Part shown: positions 36,018-47,110 of the stretch, piece after piece | Layout: each line of letters opens with the position of its first letter | How positions within the stretch are numbered: position 1 is the first letter of the stretch | Assembly: GCF_024763615.1 (NCBI RefSeq) | Contig: NC_077223.1 | Span: 87,916,627 to 87,980,626, forward strand | From: Phlebotomus papatasi | Taxonomy: Eukaryota > Arthropoda > Insecta > Diptera > Psychodidae | Direction: 5' to 3' | Length of the DNA: 64,000 bases | Notes under the pieces: generated by a model | Told to the model about the DNA's origin: nothing | The model's input: only the letters and a program-made list of their open reading frames with translations | Databases searched by the model: none | Made by a program: the position numbers and the translations under genes

Positions 36018-36229
36018 TAACTTTAACACTTTTTAGGTGTAAAAACATATCAACATTTTTTAATATTAATTTTACACCTTTTTAAGTGTAAAATTAACAT
36101 GAAAAAGGGTAACTTTAACCTATAATACATCCAAAAAGCATAATATTTACACCGATTTCGGATCAATAATGCAAGATAGAATTAACATTTCCGGAATGTT
36201 ATTTTAACTTTTTCGTATTTCTCTCAGTG
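36018..36229. mobile_element. CACTGAGA MITE, left-truncated
   Basis: Closely matches 24590-24808, ending CTCTCAGTG|TA. Its left inverted end is missing at the fusion with the half-element. Confidence 0.7.
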
Positions 36230-36519
36230 TATGATACTTTTAAGAATTCGGGATTTTAACTTTTAGGATTTTAACCGGAACCCGTTTTAAAGATTACTCA
36301 GGCAGACATTTCGTACTTATATACGAAAATACCATTGGATCGTTCGTAATAATGGTTTCTCAAGGTCAAAGGTTAAAAAGTTTAATAGAGCGTATTTATT
36401 AACCTAATGCTATTAGGTGTGTACTCATTGGAAAGGTCTTGGAATTTCCGATAAAACTAAACCAGTTCCAATCGGTTATGAACCGATAGTGTACCGAATC
36501 TTGGATACTATTCATAAAA

Positions 36520-37660
36520 CCTTCTGATACAAAAACAATCAAAAAGTTGCAAATGGAATTGCTGCGAGAAACTACCCCACACTCCCTTACGACTCTCTTA
36601 TGTAGACAAAAGCCCCTTGCCTCAAGATTGCACGTGAAGAAGAACGCAAAAGAGACAGAAGATCGAGGACTAATTGAGGGGAACATGAAAACACATACAT
36701 CAGTGGGAATCTTCCAGTGTAGGTGGACATTAAATACCCATTTCCACGGATAAATTGCTACCCACCAATAAAATTCACCTTAGATATACCCATATGATGT
36801 CACAAAAGCGGGAAAAACAGCCAAAAACACGACAAATTTCGATTGTGGATGAGGCAAAAAAGAACCACTCGAGTTTTTCCCAAAGCAATCAACAAGTGGA
36901 CGATTCTCCTATATTTTCAATTCAGTCGAAATAACAAACATTCAAGAGGGCAAATTAGAAGGGGGAAAAGATCGTAAAATCACAATAAATTGCTATTATT
37001 AATTTTATTTTGGGATATATAATTTCAGCAGCAAAAAAAAAGACCAAACATCATTAGTTCCAAATTAAACACTTTTCCACCTCTTAAATCTCATCCGATC
37101 CAGACACTTTTTGCACACCTTTCTGCCTCATTTCCAAGTCATTCTTGGATGCGAATGAACCGAAAGCATGCCATTTCAGTTAATTAATTGACAGATATTT
37201 GACGATGACACTTCCCCATTGGGAAAATATTTCTTTTCGTCTTAAGTAAATTGCTTAAATTTTTCTTGTTCTTGCTCTGGGTACAGTCGCCTAATTTCAA
37301 TTTGCCAGAAATTGCCTCCAGTTGATGCAAATTAATTGACAACCCGAAGGTATAACATCAGTGCAATAAACTCTGTTGATTATTATTATTTTTTAATTAA
37401 AAAAGATAATTTCGTAAGGTACAAGTATTCGGAAGTGATCTTTCGAAATGGGTAAAACTATTAGAGATTATGTTTATTGTTTTTCGAAAAAAGAATTCAA
37501 ATTTTTAATTACAAATTGATTAGAATCTTAATTTAAATACCACCTTGAACTGTATAGAAAAATACAAATTGAGATTTTCTTGATTGGATTTCCAAAAATA
37601 AAACGATAATCGTAGTAAATTTTCTACTACAAAAAAATAAATTGCAATGTTTTTCGTGTA
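36520..37660. other. Unique island, no gene seen
   Basis: Less AT-rich DNA without recognised transposons. It contains possible homeodomain-type sites (TTAATTAATTGACAG near 37180) but nothing that proves function. Confidence 0.35.
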
Positions 37661-37663
37661 TAA

Positions 37664-37809
37664 TGACCAGCGCACAATAACTTTTGTTTGTAAACATGTT
37701 TTCAAAATTTCCCATGAGAATGAGCGAGATGACTAGATCGAGATCTTACTCACTCTCATTGAAATGTCAAAAACATGTTTACTAAACAAAAGTTATTGTG
37801 CGTTGGGCA
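37664..37809. mobile_element. 146-bp MITE (TGCCCAACGCAC ends), single copy
   Basis: Complete palindrome flanked by TAA on both sides. Arms: CGCACAATAACTTTTGTTTG, AAACATGTTTT, then GAGTGAGCGAGATGACTAGA at the centre. The TWA target fits PIF/Harbinger-type MITEs. Confidence 0.85.
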
Positions 37810-37812
37810 TAA

Positions 37813-40800
37813 TGCGAGCAACACGATTTATCTAATTAGTCAAGTTTCCTCCAAAGAATAAAATGTAAACAGAAATTTCAACTAAAAATTTTCTACTCGT
37901 TTTTACTAGGTCAGTTAAACGGCACGTCGCACGATTGGATAAACTATTTTCGTATCTTAATTTACATTGTACCTGTTTTTGGCGCAATCATCAATACAAA
38001 TGTCGTATCTCCCCTTGCATCAAATGCTGACATAAAAGAAATGCAGATATGACAATAGTCATTCTTGAGATCTTTGCTACAATACTCACTGGAAATATTA
38101 CAATGAAAACCATGTTACTTCTTTTACCGTGCTATCACACTAGGATTTTTTCAATTTGTAAATTCAATTTAATTTTCAGATGAATTGTTCCTATGCGTTA
38201 TTTTGCACTAAAAACCAATTGAATTGATAGATATTCACTTATTTATTAATAAAAACTAATACTTGGTCCAGAAAAACCTGTCTAAATATGTTAAAATAGT
38301 ATAAATGTGGTTGCTCAAATAAATATGAATTCAGCAAATTAAAATATTAAAATTGCTCAATAATTTCAATTTTATTTCAGTTAAATAAAGTAGCCTTTTG
38401 AAGAAAATTATTCTTATTATATTTATTTACTCGCAATTAATATTATTTGTGGCCAAAAAATAAGATGAGTACAGTGTTTTAGTGATAAACTTGCATGAAG
38501 TGAAGCTTAAGTATCGGAAGTATTTTATTAAGTTCCTCCAAATCCATTCGAAGGAAGTTGTTGTGTTAAGAAATCTCAGTTGGGACGACTTTATACAGAT
38601 TTTCAATAAGACTATATCAGAGTCGCTGCAATAGCCCTTTGCCTACAAATCTTTTTTTCTGGCTTTGGTGATCCATCTGAACAACAGATAAGTGACTTAT
38701 AAGACATTTAAAGTACTATCACACAAACCGGAGTCATTCAAAATCAAAAATCTCGCGGCACTATTTAAAATTGAGCAAATTTCTTGCAAAATGTGTCCTG
38801 ACTGTGAGAATTTTCAAGTATGTTCTAGAAATCTTAGTGCTCAATTGGCTCAATTGAATTTGAAATGAAAACGTGAAAAATCCTTAAAAAAAGAAAAATC
38901 TGATTTTGAGACAATTCAATCTCAATCCAATGCGGGACGGTGTAAATGGCCTCAATGTGACTACATTTTAAAGTTTTTTTTTCTTTTCTGTTTAAACTTA
39001 AACCAGCCAAATTTTTCTCAGTTTACGATTGTAAACTCGACCACTAAAAGGTCGATAATTTTCCGCCTATTTAAAGGATAAAAAAATAAATATTAACTTT
39101 AAGACCGTTTTCATTTAAAACTTGACTTTGACGTCCCGATCGCATATATCGTAGATGCGGATGACTTTGGTCTACGAGGGACTCTGCTTTCGCTGTGCGT
39201 AAGCTTTTCTTTAATTTTAGCATTTAAGGATGGTCTTCACCGATCTGATCTACCCTATTCGATCGGTAACTGCTATCAGAAAGTACTTAGAATTGAAGAA
39301 AAGCTTATGAACAGGGAGAAGGGAAAGTCACCCACAAAGGCCAAGGTAACTCGCATCTACGTTCTGATAGTTTAAAAGAGATACAAAATTTATTTAATTT
39401 TTTATCAAATAAATTAATGAAATATCACGTATACTGTCTGTACTATACGCAACAGAACTTTGGCTGCCTATCAATGTACTGGTTAAAAAATGAATTTAAT
39501 CTCAGATGCAGAACATAACATAATACTTGTTCCTGAATAATGAGATCATAATGTAGTAATAATGTGGTCATAACATAGTCACATTCATTTATAAAAATTC
39601 ACATTCGAAAACGTCGTCCGATTTCGTAAATTCAAATTCAATTTCAAATTCGAATATTCAAACTAAAAAGTTACTACAAATTTTTTGATAAAATATGATA
39701 TACCAAATTAGGAATTTATTAAAGAAGTTCTTCAATAAATATGTCTGGAATTATAATTCGAAATAAATACCATAAATTAGTTGATTTTAAATTTCCTTGG
39801 AAGAAAAGTGTAAGACTTGTCATAATTCAAAAGTCGAACTTTGATAATCTGAGCATTCGCAGCTAAAGTTTGCCTAAGAGAAGCAATCTTCGAAGATCAG
39901 TTTCGAAAACAAAACAAAGGACATTTTTACTTCTCGTTTTGTCTGCGTGGTGGCTGAAGTATTTTGTGTTCCAATTTTGAAGTTTCTCAAGAGTCAACAT
40001 GTGTTCGTAATTCTATTCTTGTGATATTGTATTATAAATTGAACTTAAAATGACTAAGTAGATTTTCTAACTTCTTTTTGGCGTGGTATTTCATAAATCT
40101 CCCAAAATTTGTAAGAGGGATTTGTTCGAAAGTTTGAAATTGAATTTGAATTTTTCGAGAATTAAACGACATTTTGTACAAATTAAATTTCCATTTACCT
40201 TTTAGCCAGCATACTATTGTAGAGTCAATCTCCAGTTGTAAAGTTTTGATCAGCTTCTTTTATTCTAGTCCTATCGAAAATTCAATGATCGCAGTTTAAA
40301 TCGCAAAAGAACTTGCTTTTTCTAAAGTCTCGGTAGAGCTTTGAATAAAATTTTGAACAAGCCTCTCAAGGCTTGATTTTTCTTTGCATTCATCATTAAT
40401 TATTCCTTCATTATGAGATGAAGTCTATTTGATAATTTTTCGAATTTGATAAAATCTTCCTGAAATCACAATACTGCTTTTTTCTTTGATAGCATTTTAT
40501 TACTTCAATCACTCAATAATACTCGATACAATATCTCTAGTATACTTGTGTTTGAGATAATTTATCAGCACACTGCCTCTATTTTAGAGCTTATGATGGT
40601 TATCTTACACCATATGAGATACAGCTTCTGCAGAATATCCGCACCTCCTACCTGGGTGCATTTTTTTACGGATGCCTCAAACTGGGAGATAAGTAGCGCA
40701 TATAGATCTACTTTATGACGAGAAGAACCTCCCCCAAGGCCATTCATTAACTTAATTATAGCTCACTGTCTGGCGCGGTATGTTCTTCCTTTTTCAGCAT

Positions 40801-41290
40801 GTACACAACAATTTGATGCAGTCACCATGAAGCTGCAACCGTCAGCTGCCGCCACCGCAACCGCGACATCGGCCCCCCAAAAAAAAGACGATTCACGAGA
40901 AAATCTTTGCGATTTCTCAATTCCACACTCTGTCACTGAATATCTGGCGAAAAGTGCGTACACAGACGCGACGTCGAGAGGATGAGAAGCCCAGCTGAGA
41001 TCCACCGCGTGAGTCGTATTCCAAAAACAACCAAATGCTATGCAACATTGCTAAAAAATTTCGTTCTTCCTCGAAACTCACTGATATATGGCAAAAGGCT
41101 ATCTATTGATTACATGAAAATCTTAGCATTACAAAAATAATAAAACATTAATAATAAATTTACTCAATTTCACGGAACTTCCTAGAATAGAGGACTAGTC
41201 CTTTTGGTTTTAAATATGCAGAGTTGGGGTCACTCTTATGGGGATCAATTTAATTCAGTCTTATTTAGAATACTGGTGAGAAGGGGATGT
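37813..41290. other. AT-rich intergenic DNA, no gene seen
   Basis: Only one transposon was recognised inside (39150-39361). The 40600-41010 segment is less AT-rich and may be a unique island. Confidence 0.4.
39150..39361. mobile_element. Palindromic MITE (copy 2 of 17.8/39.1 kb family)
   Basis: Ends CGTAGATGCG and CGCATCTACG. Inside, GTAAGCTTTTCTT and TTTAAGGATGG are mirrored as CCATCC-type and AAGAAAAGCTTA sequences, as at 17.8 kb. Confidence 0.6.
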
Positions 41291-41352
41291 GAATTTTAAT
41301 TTCATGAAATCTTCCTGTTCTTAAAGGTATGCTGGAGGTATTACTGACGGTA
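41290..41352. mobile_element. Partial copy of the neighbouring MITE
   Basis: Matches the right arm of 41393-41661 (TTTCATGAAATCTTCCTG, AAAGGTATGCTGGAGG). Confidence 0.5.
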
Positions 41353-41392
41353 TTCGAATTTTTACTGGCCAAAGTTGATTGTTAAATTAAGT

Positions 41393-41661
41393 GACTATGG
41401 CTCCGGCACACCTTTTAGATCAGGAAAATTTCATTAAATCAAAATTCATATCGCTTTCTTTCTCACACATTTTGCATCTATCTCATTCTTTCGCACTCTA
41501 AATTCTATTGAACTAAATTGAATTTGGAGTGATGTTTAAAAAAAGAAGAAGAGTTCAAACGAATGAGGTAGACATATTCAAAGCGTGTGAGTAAGACAGA
41601 GATTCGTATATCGAATTCATGAAATTTTCCTGATCTAAAAGGTGTGCCTGAACCATTACTC
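41393..41661. mobile_element. Palindromic MITE (GGCACACCTTTTAGATCAGG arms)
   Basis: CCGGCACACCTTTTAGATCA on the left is mirrored by TGATCTAAAAGGTGTGCCTG on the right; arms exceed 70 bp. Confidence 0.75.
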
Positions 41662-41699
41662 AAATTTAATTAACAGATGAAAATCGTTTTACCCATCCA

Positions 41700-41770
41700 A
41701 AAGTGAACGAAATGACTAGATTTATGTATCCTTCACTCTCACTGAAAAAAAAGTTATTACACGCTGAGCA
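41700..41770. mobile_element. Truncated unit heading the 146-bp MITE array
   Basis: Right half of the 146-bp element only (AAGTTATTACACGCTGAGCA), followed by TAA and the first full unit. Confidence 0.7.
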
Positions 41771-41773
41771 TAA

Positions 41774-42509
41774 TGCCCAACGCACAACAAATTTTGTTTG
41801 AATACATGTTTTCAAAATTTCCCGTGAGAATGAGCGAGATGAATAGATCTAGATCTCACTCACTCTCATTGAAAAGTCAAAAACATGGTTACTAAACAAA
41901 AGTTATTGTGTGTTGGGCATAATGCCCAACGCACAAAAACATTTGTTTTGTAAACATGTTTTCGGAACTGCCTATAAGAGTGAGCGAGATGACTAGATTT
42001 AGATCTCACTCACTCTCACTGAAATGTCAAAAACATGTTTACCAACAAAAGTTATTGTGCGTTGGGCATAATGGCCAGCGCACAATAACTTTTGTTAGTA
42101 AATATGTTTTCAAAATTTCCTATGAGAGTGACCGAGATGACTAGATCTAAACCTCACTCACTGAATCGTCAAGAAAGTGTTTACAAAACAAAAGTTGTTG
42201 CACGTTGAGCATAATGCCCAACGCACAATAAACTTTGTTTTGTAAACATGTTTTTGACATTTCAATGAGAGTGAGTGAGATCTAAATCTACTCATCTCTT
42301 TCACTCTCACATATAATTTTGAAAACATCTTTACAAACAAAAGTTATTGTGCGTTGGGCATTATGCTCAACGTGCAACAACTTTTGTTTTGTAAACACGT
42401 TTTTGACATTTCAATGAGAGTGAATCAAACAGAGATCTAGTCATCTCGCTCTCTCTCACAGGAAATTTTGAAAACACATTTACAAACAAAAGTTATTGTG
42501 CGTTGAGCA
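41774..42509. mobile_element. Tandem array of five 146-bp MITEs
   Basis: Units at 41774-41919, 41923-42068, 42072-42211, 42215-42360 and 42364-42509. Four are exactly 146 bp and one 140 bp. Adjacent units are separated by a single 3-bp TAA or TTA, and the array is closed by TAA at 42510-42512. Each unit is a full palindrome. Short ORFs over the array are artefacts of the palindrome. Confidence 0.9.
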
Positions 42510-42522
42510 TAACAATGTAATT

Positions 42523-42797
42523 AATAATAATAATAATATTGTTGGCACAACGTATCATAATAGAGGAACTAGGCCTTCCCACAAGGGGAGTTCGGGACAT
42601 TTATTATTATTTCACTCTTATACAGGGATGAGGTTGTCAGTCCCATACCCCGTGGAATCAAGTGCAGTGAAGCTCACTGGATGCAATTCGAACATCTTTA
42701 ACGCCAGAAAAATTCCTGGTAACATAAATGGGATTCGAACCCGGGACACTTGCATCATATAGCGAGTGCTCTACCACTTGACCCATTGAGTGCCCTT
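42523..42797 (-). mobile_element. tRNA-derived SINE with 9-bp target duplication
   Basis: On the minus strand it starts GGGCACTCAATGGG. It has an A-box-like GGTCAAGTGGTAGAGCA and a perfect B box GGGTTCGAATCCC, and ends in an ATT-repeat tail. AATGTAATT flanks it at 42514-42522 and 42798-42806. The acceptor stem does not pair, so it is a SINE and not a tRNA gene. It lies next to the MITE array. Confidence 0.85.
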
Positions 42798-42806
42798 AAT
42801 GTAATT

Positions 42807-43740
42807 GTAATCCCTTAAAGTCACATCCTTATCGAGCATACTGCATTGTCCTACGACTTTGCATCCAAATCTTTTTTCTTCAATCTATTCACACAAAATA
42901 CATTTTGTGTCTCGCTTGTGCATTAAAACACCCAAAGCAAATGCAAATGGATGTAATTTTAGAAAATTTGCATTTATCCCCCCGCACATCGCTGGCATTC
43001 TCACATGTACATGGCATTTTGAGATGTTGTCTCATTTGAGAAGAATTGGAGGCTGCTGCAAGTGCGTGGGTGGTGTGACGGCTAGACTCAATTTCTATAC
43101 CCGACAATGATCTTCTTATTTTGCACAAGTGGAGTTCTCTTGAGGCGGCATGGGCTGAAAAACGAAGGAAAATCAAGGCATGAGCAGACACCAGAATCAG
43201 CGGGAGTAACAAACATTAGGATGCCAAAAAGGATGAAAAGAGAGGGAGGGCAATCCCATAAGAAAATGTCTCTCTCCGCGACGACGGGAGACTCACGCCA
43301 GTCGCGCAACTGTTGATAATTATAATTAGTATTCATAAATCATTCGTCGTTCTCGTTTCTTGCCTCTTGTTCGCATTGCATATCTATGTATGCAAAATAA
43401 AATAGTGTTCACAAAAACATATTCTCACACAACAAATTGGAATTCACACCTGTCGCCTAGAATTTTTGGTCGGGAGGAATAAGGAATGTTCATCAGCACT
43501 ATCCTAAAATTTGCACCACGTCAAACTATCATAAACTTGCTGTTTGGTTACTAAAACCGTTGTTTGTTGTAATCTTTTTAAAAACAAATGATATTGTATC
43601 GTCTTTGAACTATCTCGATCTGACTGATATGGATGAGGCTGGTACTGATGATTTAAAATACGAATGATATGGCACCAGAAATTCTCGCTACAAATATCAC
43701 TTAGCATTGTTTATCCCATAGGGATCGCGGACCTATAGAA
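42807..43740. other. Unique island, no gene seen
   Basis: Less AT-rich; several overlapping ORFs of 70-110 codons on both strands, none with a recognised domain. Confidence 0.35.
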
Positions 43741-43749
43741 CAATAGCAT

Positions 43750-44200
43750 TAAAAGCCCTTGCCTGTTGATCCTCTGTCACTTCACGAAAATATTTGCGAT
43801 CGATCCGAAAGCCATCCAAGGCAAAATCCTGATTTTGATTCAGCCAGCTTGTCCTAGGTCTTCCTCGAGGTCGACGTTTCCTCACAATGGCTTGCATAGC
43901 TTTTCGAAGTTGTGATCTCTCATCTTTCAATCCGAACACGCAAATTTCTCGACTCTTAGTTCCTCACGAACGGCTACGTTCCTCACTCGATTTCGACAAG
44001 TCTTCTTCTTAACCGCCCGGAGCTCGGAAGCTTGCTTTCGTGATCTTATACTTTCAGTCACTACCCAAATTTCATGACATTTAGGGACGAACTTTATGCT
44101 TCGAGAAAACGAGGCCGACCCAACCTCTGATGGAGCGACAGCGTGGACCAGAACGCGGAATTGTAGAATAGTGACGCGTAATAGGCTCAAAGTAGCGACG
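43750..44200 (-). pseudogene. LINE ORF C-terminal relic, longest of three
   Basis: Minus-strand frame 43939-43733 encodes AMQAIVRKRRPRGRPRTSWL then NQNQDFALDGFRIDRKYF, the basic tail of a LINE polyprotein. The 43927-44190 frame just upstream (TESIRSRKQASELR...) fits the preceding 'dRIR.E.LR' region in another frame. Frameshifted, so inactive. Confidence 0.6.
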
Positions 44201-44318
44201 TGTCCTGAATTAAGCCAAGACCAGAAATTGGTTTCAGCGCCGCGTCAATTTACCATCTTAAAACCAATAAAAATACTAAAGAACTCTTTGGAAGTATTTT
44301 TGTTGAAGTAACGCTATA

Positions 44319-44533
44319 GGGAAAAGTTCCCGCCCTTTCTTCGTACGATCCCAAGCTTCGTAATGACTAAATATTTTCTATGTTTCTCAATACCTATGAC
44401 TAATCACACCCATATTTTAAAAACCAGAGGAAGGTGTTCTGTTTTTAAAATATATTTCGGAGTCACATTTATTCCGAAGCATACTAAAAATTCAATCATG
44501 AATAGGATTGTACAAAGCATGGGCACTTTCTCC
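44319..44533. mobile_element. TA|GGGAAA MITE (longer copy)
   Basis: Left GGGAAAAGTTCCCGCCC, right GGGCACTTTCTCC|TA. Shares TTTTTAAAATATAT and CGGAGTCACATTTATT with 29115-29227. Confidence 0.6.
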
Positions 44534-44722
44534 TACCCAGAATTTCTTATTTTTCGATTTATATTTTGTTTAGAATTCATTTTATAGGATATTGTTAAAT
44601 TGATTTAAGGACATTTTAGTAGACATTTTAAAACATTATGTATTGCACACTTTGTAATCAATTTTAGTATACTCTTAGAATTTATTTTTAAAATGTTGTG
44701 GGATTGATCTTAAACCTTATTA

Positions 44723-44956
44723 CAGTAGACTCTCGCTAAATCGGCTCTTTTTCAATCAGGCAAAAAATTTTGTTGACAATTTTCACGTTTAATTATGAAG
44801 CTAATTTGCTCAAACTCGCTGTAGTTCTTCCTATTTTGTCGTGATTCTTTATAATTGAGCGCTTTTTCTGGAATTTACAAAGGCTTTAACGCCCAAATCT
44901 ATCGATAAACCGGATGACATTTTGCTCCAAATACCCAATTGAGAGAGAGCCTACTG
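44723..44956. mobile_element. Pogo-like MITE (CAGTAGACTC ends)
   Basis: TA|CAGTAGACTCTCGCTAAATC on the left, GAGAGAGCCTACTG|TA on the right. Confidence 0.65.
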
Positions 44957-45298
44957 TAGTGGGATTTCTTTAGGGCTAAAACATTTTTGTTAAGTATTTT
45001 GGTAAAAACGGCAAGTAAAAAATTCACTTGGTAAGTGAAACATCAAAATTGGTAAGTAAAAAAATCAATTTTGGTAAGTAATAGATTAGGTTTGGTAAGT
45101 AAAATGTTGAAATGGTAAGTAAAATTGCAAGTTTGGTAAATAAAAAATCAAAATTGGTCAGTAAAAAAAAGAAATTTGGTAAGTAAAAAAACAAAAAATT
45201 ATAAAACCAAAGCAAATTATAAAACTAAATTATAAAACTAAAGCATTAAAAATATACAAATAAAAATGAAGTACTAAATTTATCAAGACAAAAAGTCC

Positions 45299-45350
45299 TG
45301 TCCAAATTGTACCATTGTCCAACTTGTACCACTGTCCAACTTGTACCACT
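45299..45350. repeat. GTCCAACTTGTACCACT tandem triplet
   Basis: Three ~17-bp units. They end ...CTTTACCCTATA, so on the minus strand they read TA|GGGTAAAGTGGTACAAG, like one end of a TA|GGGG MITE with its word repeated. Confidence 0.6.
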
Positions 45351-45439
45351 TTACCCTATAGAAATCAAAAATGGTAAGTAAAAAAATCAAAAATAGTAAG
45401 TAAAAAAACCAAAAAATACAAACGGTACGAGTGAATTTT

Positions 45440-45835
45440 ATAACTTTCCAAAAATTTTCCTTTGCCAGAAAATTTGCTTTTGCCCCACAGGGTGAAACTA
45501 ATAATTTTTCAAAACACAGAAAATTTTCCGAATAATTTCCCAAAACAGAAAATTTTCCTTTACCCAAAAGAGCGAAATTCATAAATTCCCAAAACACAGA
45601 AATTTCCCTTTGTCACAAGGGGCAGAACTAATCATTTTTCAAAACATAGAAAATTTCCCTTTGCCCCTAGGGCCAGAACTAATAATTTCCCAAAACATAG
45701 AAAATTGTACACAAAAATTTCCCTTTGCCTCATAGGGCACAACTAATATTTTCTCAAAACATAGAAAATTTCCCATTGTGCCAACAGGCGTTACTGATAA
45801 ACTCCTAAACAGAAAATTTTCCATTGTCCTAACAT
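45440..45835. repeat. ~60-bp tandem repeat in foldback core
   Basis: About seven imperfect units with CAAAACACAGAAAATTT, CCCTTTGCCCC and AGAACTAATAATTT. Confidence 0.75.
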
Positions 45836-46029
45836 AGTTAAACATTTTAACATTTTTGAATTTTTTACCTACTAATTTTGTATTTTTTTATTTACCATTT
45901 TAGATTTCCTTACTTAGCATTTTAGATATTTTTACATATCATTTTAGTTTTTTCTACTTACCAGTTCTGATTTTTTGTTTCACAATTTCCGATTTTTTTA
46001 CATACCAATTTTTAATTTTTACTTACCAA

Positions 46030-47110
46030 TTTTTATGTTTTACGTACCAATTTTGATTTTTACTTAACAATTTTGATGTTTTACTTACCGTTTTTTATGT
46101 TTTACTTACCAATTTTGATTTCTACTTATCAATTTTGATGTTTTACTTACCAATTTTGATGTTTTACTTACCAATTTTGATTTTTACTTAACAATTTTGA
46201 TGTTTTACTTACCGTTTTTTATGTTTTACTTACCAATTTTGATTTCTATTTATCAATTTTGATGTTTTACTTACCGTTTTTTATGTTTTACTTACCAATT
46301 TTGATGTTTTACTTACCAATTTTGATTTTTACTTACCAATTTTGATTTTTACTTACCAATTTTGATGTTTTACTTACCGTTTTTTATGTTTTACTTACCA
46401 ATTTTGATTTCTACTTATCAATTTTGATGTTTTACTTACCAATTTTGATGTTTTACTTACCAATTTTGATTTTTACTTAACAATTTTGATGTTTTACTTA
46501 CCGTTTTTTATGTTTTACTTACCAATTTTGATGTTTTACTTACCAATTTTGATTTTTACTTACCAATTTTGATGTTTTACTTACCGTTTTTTTATGTTTT
46601 ACTTACCAATTTTGATTTCTATTTATCAATTTTGATGTTTTACTTACCAATTTTGATGTTTTACTTACCAATTTTGATGTTTTACTTAACAATTTTGATG
46701 TTTTACTTACCGTTTTTTATGTTTTACTTACCAATTTTGATTTCTATTTATCAATTTTGATGTTTTACTTACCGTTTTTTATGTTTTACTTACCAATTTT
46801 GATGTTTTACTTACCAATTTTGATTTTTACTTACCAATTTTGATGTTTTACTTACCGTTTTTTTATGTTTTACTTACCAATTTTGATTTCTATTTATCAA
46901 TTTTGATGTTTTACTTACCAATTTTGATGTTTTACTTACCAATTTTGATTTCTATTTATCAATTTTGATGTTTTACTTACCAATTTTGATGTTTTACTTA
47001 CCAATTTTGATTTTTACTTAACAATTTTGATGTTTTACTTACCGTTTTTTATGTTTTATTACCAATTTTGATTTCTACTTATCAATTTCGATGTTTTACT
47101 GACCAATTTT
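46030..47110. repeat. ~20-bp minisatellite with higher-order structure
   Basis: Around 50 monomers of TTTTACTTACCAATTTTGAT and variants (ACCGTTTTTTATG, CTTATCAATTTTG, CTTAACAATTTTG). The variants recur in a fixed order, giving a higher-order unit of several monomers. Confidence 0.95.

Larger units (their letters stand above)
35380..36283. mobile_element. Insertion with minisatellite arms and 8-bp target duplication
   Basis: GTTTTAAA occurs at 35372-35379 and again at 36284-36291, immediately outside the element. Left arm is at least six ~15-bp units CCAAAATCCCGAAAG (35388-35485). The right arm carries two inverted decayed units (TCGGGATTTTAAC, TTAGGATTTTAACC). An 8-bp duplication is typical of hAT-type transposition. 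Confidence 0.65.
35040..36510 (-). repeat. RepA copy split by an insertion
   Basis: On the minus strand the landmarks run in the same order as at 6.0-7.3 kb. One half is 35040-35379 and the other 36284-36510. The interruption (35380-36283) is bounded by the direct repeat GTTTTAAA. Confidence 0.65.

Noticed and set aside
41956..42340. Small ORFs over the 146-bp MITE array
   Set aside because: The same peptide appears on both strands because the units are palindromes.
42720..42797. tRNA gene on the minus strand
   Set aside because: Has A and B boxes but the acceptor stem does not pair, and target duplications and an ATT tail show it is the head of a SINE.
45024..46760. Leucine/tyrosine-rich ORFs in the satellite
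   Set aside because: Peptides simply repeat with the 20-bp monomer in whichever frame is open; no independent coding evidence.
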